Assembly: GCA_036733985.1 (NCBI GenBank)
Contig: DAIMZM010000092.1
Coordinates: forward strand, 1-9,324
Length of the DNA stretch: 9,324 nucleotides
Reading direction: 5' to 3'
From: DAIMZM01 sp036733985
Lineage (GTDB): Bacteria; Bacillota; Dehalobacteriia; UBA4068
Position 1 is the stretch's first letter, and every line of letters begins with the position of its first letter. The notes below the pieces were generated by a model. The model made no database searches and was not told the origin of the DNA. It saw only the letters and a program-made list of their open reading frames with translations. Shown here one piece after another: positions 4,861 through 9,324 of this stretch. A program made the translations under genes and the position numbers.

Positions 4861-6211
4861 GCTGATGATCAGCGGCGCCCATTCCGGCTGCGGCAAGACC
4901 ACGGTAGCCTGCGCCCTACTTCAGGCCTGGCAGAGCAGGGGATTGCAGCCGGCTGCCTGGAAATGCGGGCCGGATTATATCGACCCCATGTTCCATAGCC
5001 GGGCCATCGGCGTGCCCAGCCATAACCTGGACCCCTTCTTCTCCACGCCGACCCAGCTCCGGCAGCAGCTGGCCAAGAGTGGCAGCCGCCTTTCCCTGTT
5101 GGAAGGGGCTATGGGCTATTATGATGGCGTCGGGCCAAGGGGGAAATACAGCGCCTGGGACGTGGCCAGGGCCACCGATACCCCCGCGGTGCTGGTGCTG
5201 GATATGCGGGGTATGTATGCCTCTGCCGGGGCTGTGCTGAAAGGCTTCCTGACCTACCGCCAGGACAGCCGTATCCGCGGCGTGATCTTCAACAATGCCC
5301 CGGCCAAGCTTTATCCTGGGCTGGCGGAGATCGCGGCCGGCCTGGGCCTGCAGCCCCTGGGCCATTTGCCCAAGACGCCGGAGGCGGCCATCGGCAGCCG
5401 GCATTTAGGCCTGCTCACCGCCGGGGAGATCAGCGATTTGGGGGAAAAGCTGGCGCGTTTGGCCAGCCTGGCTGAGGAATATTTGGCCATGGACAGCCTG
5501 CTGGCCCTGGCCGCTGTCGCGCCGCCCCTGGCTGAGACGCCGCCGGCGACGCAACCCCTGGGGCCGGTACGACTGGCTGTGGCCTGGGACGAAGCCTTCT
5601 GTTTCCTCTATCAGGAGAATTTGGAACTGTTGCGGAGTTTAGGGGCGGAGCTGGTCTTTTTCAGCCCGTTGCGGGACATGGCCTTGCCCCCTGATATCGG
5701 CGGGCTCTACCTTTGCGGCGGCTATCCGGAGCTGCACCTGCCGGCCCTCGCCGGCAATACCGCCATGCTGCGGACTGTGAAGGAGGCAATAGCAGGCGGC
5801 CTGCCTGCCATCGCCGAATGCGGCGGCTTCCTTTATCTCCATGAGCGGCTGGACGGCCATTCCCTGGCGGGGGTCATCCCGGCCAAGGCCGGGCGGGGGG
5901 CGGGGCTGAGCCGTTTCGGCTATGTGACGCTGCAGGCGCGGCAGGATAATCTGCTTTGCGCGGCAGGAACCCGCTTCCCCGCCCATGAATTCCATTATTA
6001 TGAGAGCGAGGCGGCAGGCCGGGATTTTATGGCTGAAAAGCCCCTTTCCGATCAGCGCTGGCCCTGCGTCCATGCCACGGATACGCTCTATGCCGGCTTC
6101 CCCCATCTTTATTTTCCCGCCGCCCCCGCCATCGCCGAAAATTTCGTCCAAAAAGCCCTGGCCTTCGGGGCTGGGCAGGGGAGGGCGGCGAGAGGAGGTC
6201 TCTCATGCTGA
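4853..6211 (+). CDS. cbiA: Cobyrinate a,c-diamide synthase (glutamine-dependent)
   Basis: A 452-aa two-domain amidotransferase (CbiA/CobB family) that amidates the a and c side chains of cobyrinate with ATP and glutamine. The N-terminal synthetase domain shows the P-loop GAHSGCGKT (8-16), KCGPDYIDP (37-45) and EGAMGYYDG (84-92). The C-terminal class I glutaminase domain has LYLCGGYPE, the nucleophile C323 in AECGGFLYL, and a probable catalytic H418 in GFPHLYFP. The frame extends to 4712, but ATG 4853 is chosen because residues before it overlap CbiT and are unlike the family; ATG 4865 is an in-frame alternative just before the P-loop. It overlaps cbiET by 8 nt and has no strong ribosome site, so coupled translation is likely. 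Length is normal for the family. Confidence 0.94.
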   Translation: MARLMISGAHSGCGKTTVACALLQAWQSRGLQPAAWKCGPDYIDPMFHSRAIGVPSHNLDPFFSTPTQLRQQLAKSGSRLSLLEGAMGYYDGVGPRGKYSAWDVARATDTPAVLVLDMRGMYASAGAVLKGFLTYRQDSRIRGVIFNNAPAKLYPGLAEIAAGLGLQPLGHLPKTPEAAIGSRHLGLLTAGEISDLGEKLARLASLAEEYLAMDSLLALAAVAPPLAETPPATQPLGPVRLAVAWDEAFCFLYQENLELLRSLGAELVFFSPLRDMALPPDIGGLYLCGGYPELHLPALAGNTAMLRTVKEAIAGGLPAIAECGGFLYLHERLDGHSLAGVIPAKAGRGAGLSRFGYVTLQARQDNLLCAAGTRFPAHEFHYYESEAAGRDFMAEKPLSDQRWPCVHATDTLYAGFPHLYFPAAPAIAENFVQKALAFGAGQGRAARGGLSC

Positions 6212-7164
6212 TCCTCTATAGCAGCGCTGCGCTGGCAGCCGGTTTCCTCCTGGACCTGCTCCTGGGCGACCCCCGCCGCTGGCCCCATCTTATCCGGGCC
6301 ATGGGCGGCTTGATCCAGCGGCTGGAGCAGCGCCTTTATCCGCTGCCTCACCGCTCTTTCCACGGCGCGCTGCTGGCCCTGATCACGCTGCTGACCTTTA
6401 CCGCCTGCCCCGCGCTTCTCCTATACCTGGCCTGGCAACTTTCCCCCTGGCTGTATTGGGCGCTGGAAACGCTGCTCTGCTGGCAGTTGCTGGCCGTGAA
6501 AAGCCTCAGGCTGGAAAGCGGCAAGGTCTGGGCGGCGCTGCAGGCGGATGATCCGGCCCAGGCCCGCCAGGCGTTGGGCAGCATCGTGGGCCGGGATACG
6601 GCAGGGCTGGATCAGGCCGGGATAATCCGGGCCGCTGTGGAGACGGTAGCGGAGAACAGCAGCGACGGGGTGATCGCCCCCCTGTTCTATTTGCTGCTGG
6701 GCGGCGCAGCGGCCGGCTGCCTCTATAAGGCGGCCAATACCATGGATTCCATGATCGGCTATGAGGATGCCCGCTACCGGGATTTTGGCCGCTTCGCCGC
6801 TCAGCTGGACGACGCCTTGAACTTCATCCCCGCCCGGCTTTGCGCTCTGCTGCTGCTGGCCGCTGCCTGGCTTTGCCGCCTGGACGCCAAAAACGCCCGG
6901 CGCGTTTGGCAGCGGGACCGCCGTTTGCCAGCCAGCCCCAATGCCGGCCAGAGCGAGGCCCTGGTCGCCGGGGCGCTCCATATCCGCCTGGGGGGCGACG
7001 CTTACTATGGCGGCCAGCTGAAGCAAAAGCCCTGGCTGGGGGATGACGACCGGCCCGTGGAGGCGGCGGATATCTGCCGCGCCCAAAAGCTGCTTATGGT
7101 CAGCGCCGTGCTGATGCTGCTGCTCAGCCTGGCGCTGAGGGGGGTGCTCTATGCAGCGCTATGA
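6205..7164 (+). CDS. cbiB: Adenosylcobinamide-phosphate synthase (CbiB), membrane protein
   Basis: A 319-aa integral membrane protein that attaches (R)-1-amino-2-propanol phosphate to adenosylcobyric acid. Conserved blocks are LDLLLGDPRRWPH (16-28), SIVGRDT (126-132), ETVAENSSDGVIAPLFY (146-162), YKAANTMDSMIGY (174-186) and SPNAGQSEA (244-252). Hydrophobic stretches near residues 3-20, 53-75, 80-98, 155-172, 207-224 and 296-317 fit several membrane spans. AGAGGAGG at 6191-6198 lies 6 nt before the ATG, and the start overlaps the cbiA stop by 7 nt. Its amino-alcohol substrate is made by the cobD product of the next gene and its cobyric acid substrate by cbiP, so the neighbours form one functional block. 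Confidence 0.94.
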   Translation: MLILYSSAALAAGFLLDLLLGDPRRWPHLIRAMGGLIQRLEQRLYPLPHRSFHGALLALITLLTFTACPALLLYLAWQLSPWLYWALETLLCWQLLAVKSLRLESGKVWAALQADDPAQARQALGSIVGRDTAGLDQAGIIRAAVETVAENSSDGVIAPLFYLLLGGAAAGCLYKAANTMDSMIGYEDARYRDFGRFAAQLDDALNFIPARLCALLLLAAAWLCRLDAKNARRVWQRDRRLPASPNAGQSEALVAGALHIRLGGDAYYGGQLKQKPWLGDDDRPVEAADICRAQKLLMVSAVLMLLLSLALRGVLYAAL

Positions 7165-8188
7165 ACATGGCGGCGACATTTATGGGGAGAGCGGGATCAG
7201 GCTGGATTTTTCCGTCAGCACCAATCCCTTGGGCCTGCCAACGGCGGTGAAGGAAGCTCTGGCCAGCCATATCCCGGACTACGCCCATTATCCCGACCCC
7301 TCCTGCCGGGCGCTACGGTGGGCCCTGGCTGCCAGGCAAGGGCTGAGCCCGGACATGGTGCTCTGCGGCAATGGCGCCTCCGAGCTGATCCTCGCCCTCT
7401 GCGCCAGCCTCCGGCCCAGGGCCATGCTGACCCTGGCCCCCACCTTCAGCGAATACGAGCGGGCCGCCCTGCTCTTCGGCAACGCGATGCGGCAGCATAT
7501 CCTTAGGCCGGAGACAGGCTTTGCCCTGACAGAGCAGATCCTGGCAACGCTCACACCCGGGACCGGCCTGCTCTTCCTCTGCAATCCCAATAATCCCACC
7601 GGCCGCCTGGCAGAGCCGCCCCTGCTGGGGAAGATCATTGCGGCCTGCGGAGAAAACAGGACGCTGCTGGTGCTGGACGAATGCTTTATCGATCTCAGTC
7701 AGGGGAGCAGCCTGCTGCCGCAGCTGAAAAACCATCCCCATTTGCTGATCCTGCAGGCCTTCACCAAGACCTATGCCATGGCAGGCCTGCGCCTGGGTCA
7801 GCTCTATTGCGGGGATACGGTTTTGCTGGCCCGCGTCGCCGCCTTTTGCCCCACCTGGAGCGTCTCGGCCCCGGCCCAGGCAGCGGGCCTGGCGGCCCTC
7901 GGGGAAACAGATTGGCTGGAGCAGAGCCGGCAACTGGTGGTCAGGGAGCGGGCTTTTATGTCCGCGGGCCTGGCAGCCCTGGGCTTGACCGTTTATCCCA
8001 GCGACGCCAATTTCCTGCTGGTGAAAAGCCCCCGGCCTCTGGCAACGCCTCTCCGGGCCCACGGTATCCTGATACGGGACTGCGCCAATTTCACCGGCCT
8101 GGACGGCTGTTACAGCCGCATCGGCTTAAAAACACGGGTGGAAAACCAGGCGCTGCTTAGCGCTATGGAGGAGGTCGTTCATGGCTAA
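7151..8188 (+). CDS. cobD: L-threonine-O-3-phosphate decarboxylase (PLP enzyme)
   Basis: A 345-aa fold-type I PLP enzyme of the histidinol-phosphate aminotransferase-like branch. It makes (R)-1-amino-2-propanol phosphate, the linker used by CbiB. The N-terminal YEHGGDIYGE with LDFSVSTNPLG is characteristic of CobD rather than HisC. PLP-site features are NGASE (74-78), NPNNPTG (145-151), D176 in LDECF, and the Schiff-base lysine K206 in FTKTYAMAGLRLG; SRIGLKT near the C-terminus holds the substrate-binding arginine. Operon position and the HGG motif argue against a histidine-biosynthesis role. The start overlaps cbiB by 14 nt, with a GAGGGG-like ribosome site (from 7138) just upstream. Confidence 0.92.
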   Translation: MQRYEHGGDIYGESGIRLDFSVSTNPLGLPTAVKEALASHIPDYAHYPDPSCRALRWALAARQGLSPDMVLCGNGASELILALCASLRPRAMLTLAPTFSEYERAALLFGNAMRQHILRPETGFALTEQILATLTPGTGLLFLCNPNNPTGRLAEPPLLGKIIAACGENRTLLVLDECFIDLSQGSSLLPQLKNHPHLLILQAFTKTYAMAGLRLGQLYCGDTVLLARVAAFCPTWSVSAPAQAAGLAALGETDWLEQSRQLVVRERAFMSAGLAALGLTVYPSDANFLLVKSPRPLATPLRAHGILIRDCANFTGLDGCYSRIGLKTRVENQALLSAMEEVVHG

Positions 8189-9324
8189 AGCCATCATGGT
8201 ACAGGGCACTATGTCCAATGCGGGTAAAAGCCTGGTCGCTGCCGGGCTTTGCCGCATCTTTTGGCAGGACGGTTACCGGGTAGCCCCCTTTAAGGCCCAG
8301 AACATGGCCCTGAATTCCTATATCACTGACGAGGGGCTGGAAATGGGCCGGGCCCAGGCCGTGCAGGCGGAAGCGGGCAATCTCTCTCCCAGCGTGCGCA
8401 TGAACCCGATTTTGCTGAAGCCGGTGAGCGCTGTCGGCTCCCAGCTCATCGTCAACGGCGAGGTACGGGGGAATGTGAGCGCCCAAGATTATCTGGCCAT
8501 GAAGCGGACGCTGCTGCCAACAGTGCGGCAGGCTTATGAATCCCTGGCGGCGGAAAGCGACATCATGGTGCTGGAAGGGGCGGGCAGCCCGGCGGAGATC
8601 AATTTGCGGTCGGACGACCTGGTGAATATGGGCATGGCCCGGCTGGCCCGCTCCCCGGTGCTGCTGGTGGGGGATATTGACCGGGGCGGGGTCTTCGCCC
8701 AGCTCTACGGCACCATTGCCCTGTTGGAAGCGGAAGAGCAAAGCCTGGTCAAGGCCTTGGTCATCAACAAATTCCGGGGGGATCCGGCTATCCTCCAGCC
8801 AGGCCTGGCCCTGTTGGAACAGCGCACCGGCAAACCGGTGGCCGGGGTGATCCCCTTGTTGCCGGTGGATATCGCCGACGAGGACAGCCTGGCCCAGCGC
8901 CTGGAACGCCGCTCTGTCAATGGGTTGCTGGATATCGTTGTCATCCGCCTGCCCCATATCGCCAATTTCACGGATTTCGCCGCCCTGGAAGCCAGCCCCG
9001 GCGTGGGCTTGCGCTATATCCGCAAAGCAGCCGAGCTGGGCCGGCCGGATATGCTTGTCCTCCCCGGCAGCAAAAGCACCATCAGCGACCTGAAATGGCT
9101 GAGGGAAAGCGGGCTGGAAGCGGCCATCAAGCAGCTGGCTGCCACGGGCACGGTGATAGCCGGCCTTTGCGGCGGCTATCAGATGCTGGGCCAACGTATC
9201 ATTGACGCGGCGGGCGTGGAAGGGGGCGGCGCCATTGCCGGCCTGGGCCTGCTGCCCGCGGAGACCGAATTCAGCGGGGAAAAGCAGCGCAGCCGCGTCA
9301 CAGCCCAGGCGTTGTCAATAGAGG
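8181..9324 (+). CDS. cbiP: Cobyric acid synthase (partial, runs off right edge)
   Basis: The first 381 residues of the CbiP/CobQ enzyme, usually about 500 aa, which amidates the b, d, e and g side chains of adenosylcobyrinate a,c-diamide using glutamine and ATP. The N-terminal MVQGTMSNAGKSLVAAGLCR (6-25) is the P-loop, followed by PFKAQNMALNS (36-46), MNPILLKP (74-81) and LEGAGSPAEINLR (131-143). VGDIDRGGVFAQLYG (163-177) and VINKFRGD (194-201) complete the synthetase domain. The glutaminase domain shows LPGSKST (294-300) and the nucleophile C330 in GLCGGYQML. No stop occurs before the window ends. GGAGGAGG (8167-8174) lies 6 nt before the ATG, which overlaps the cobD stop by 8 nt. The reading frame is intact throughout what is visible. 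Confidence 0.95.
   Translation, partial: MAKAIMVQGTMSNAGKSLVAAGLCRIFWQDGYRVAPFKAQNMALNSYITDEGLEMGRAQAVQAEAGNLSPSVRMNPILLKPVSAVGSQLIVNGEVRGNVSAQDYLAMKRTLLPTVRQAYESLAAESDIMVLEGAGSPAEINLRSDDLVNMGMARLARSPVLLVGDIDRGGVFAQLYGTIALLEAEEQSLVKALVINKFRGDPAILQPGLALLEQRTGKPVAGVIPLLPVDIADEDSLAQRLERRSVNGLLDIVVIRLPHIANFTDFAALEASPGVGLRYIRKAAELGRPDMLVLPGSKSTISDLKWLRESGLEAAIKQLAATGTVIAGLCGGYQMLGQRIIDAAGVEGGGAIAGLGLLPAETEFSGEKQRSRVTAQALSIE

Noticed and set aside
3550..4902. 450-codon open frame on the minus strand opposite cbiET
   Set aside because: It is the antisense of a firmly identified gene; the GC-rich codon use of the plus strand suppresses stops on the complement. The protein is Gln/Gly/Ala-rich with no recognisable domain.
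1..9324. CRISPR arrays, tRNA or rRNA genes
   Set aside because: No regularly spaced repeats and no tRNA-like or rRNA-like segments were seen on either strand.

Overview
The window joins two unlike stretches of DNA at about position 2640. The left part (1 to ~2640) is AT-richer. It carries a mobile-element module: a leftward operon of a small conserved protein, an excisionase-like helix-turn-helix protein and an AEP-type DNA primase that runs off the left edge, with a rightward DUF6076-like gene facing away from it. The right part (~2641 to 9324) is strongly GC-rich and holds a tightly packed, rightward anaerobic cobalamin (vitamin B12) operon, cut off by the right edge. The anaerobic-type corrin genes, the strong AGGAGG ribosome sites and the style of the primase/excisionase module suggest an anaerobic Bacillota host, perhaps a gut member of Clostridia or Negativicutes. 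This taxonomic guess is inference.

Left region: the 51-aa protein, excisionase and primase are read leftwards, each of the first two with a clear Shine-Dalgarno site and the last coupled to the excisionase by an ATGA overlap. Between them and the DUF6076-like gene lies a striking symmetric promoter region (1253-1295). Both strands show TTGTT(A/T), a 17-nt spacer and TACAAT, and the two -10 boxes are the arms of one palindrome. No integrase or recombinase is visible; it would have to lie beyond the left edge. Positions 2431-2640 contain no recognisable gene and seem to be the terminal segment of the element.

Right region: this begins inside a gene. The first ~96 codons after the junction are the C-terminal part of CbiH/CobJ (precorrin-3B C17-methyltransferase) with no native start, so the element appears to be inserted in cbiH. 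Six genes follow without gaps: cobK/cbiJ, a cbiE-cbiT fusion, cbiA/cobB, cbiB, cobD (threonine-phosphate decarboxylase) and cbiP/cobQ (partial). Every junction from cbiH onward overlaps by 4 to 14 nt, which predicts one transcript with coupled translation. Together they cover corrin-ring methylation, reduction and decarboxylation, a,c-amidation, the remaining side-chain amidations, supply of the aminopropanol phosphate arm and its attachment.

The most interesting points are the insertion into an essential corrin-ring contraction gene, which should break de novo B12 synthesis and separate the downstream genes from their original promoter unless the element excises, and the mirror-image divergent promoter that probably switches between the element's excision/replication operon and its DUF6076 cargo.
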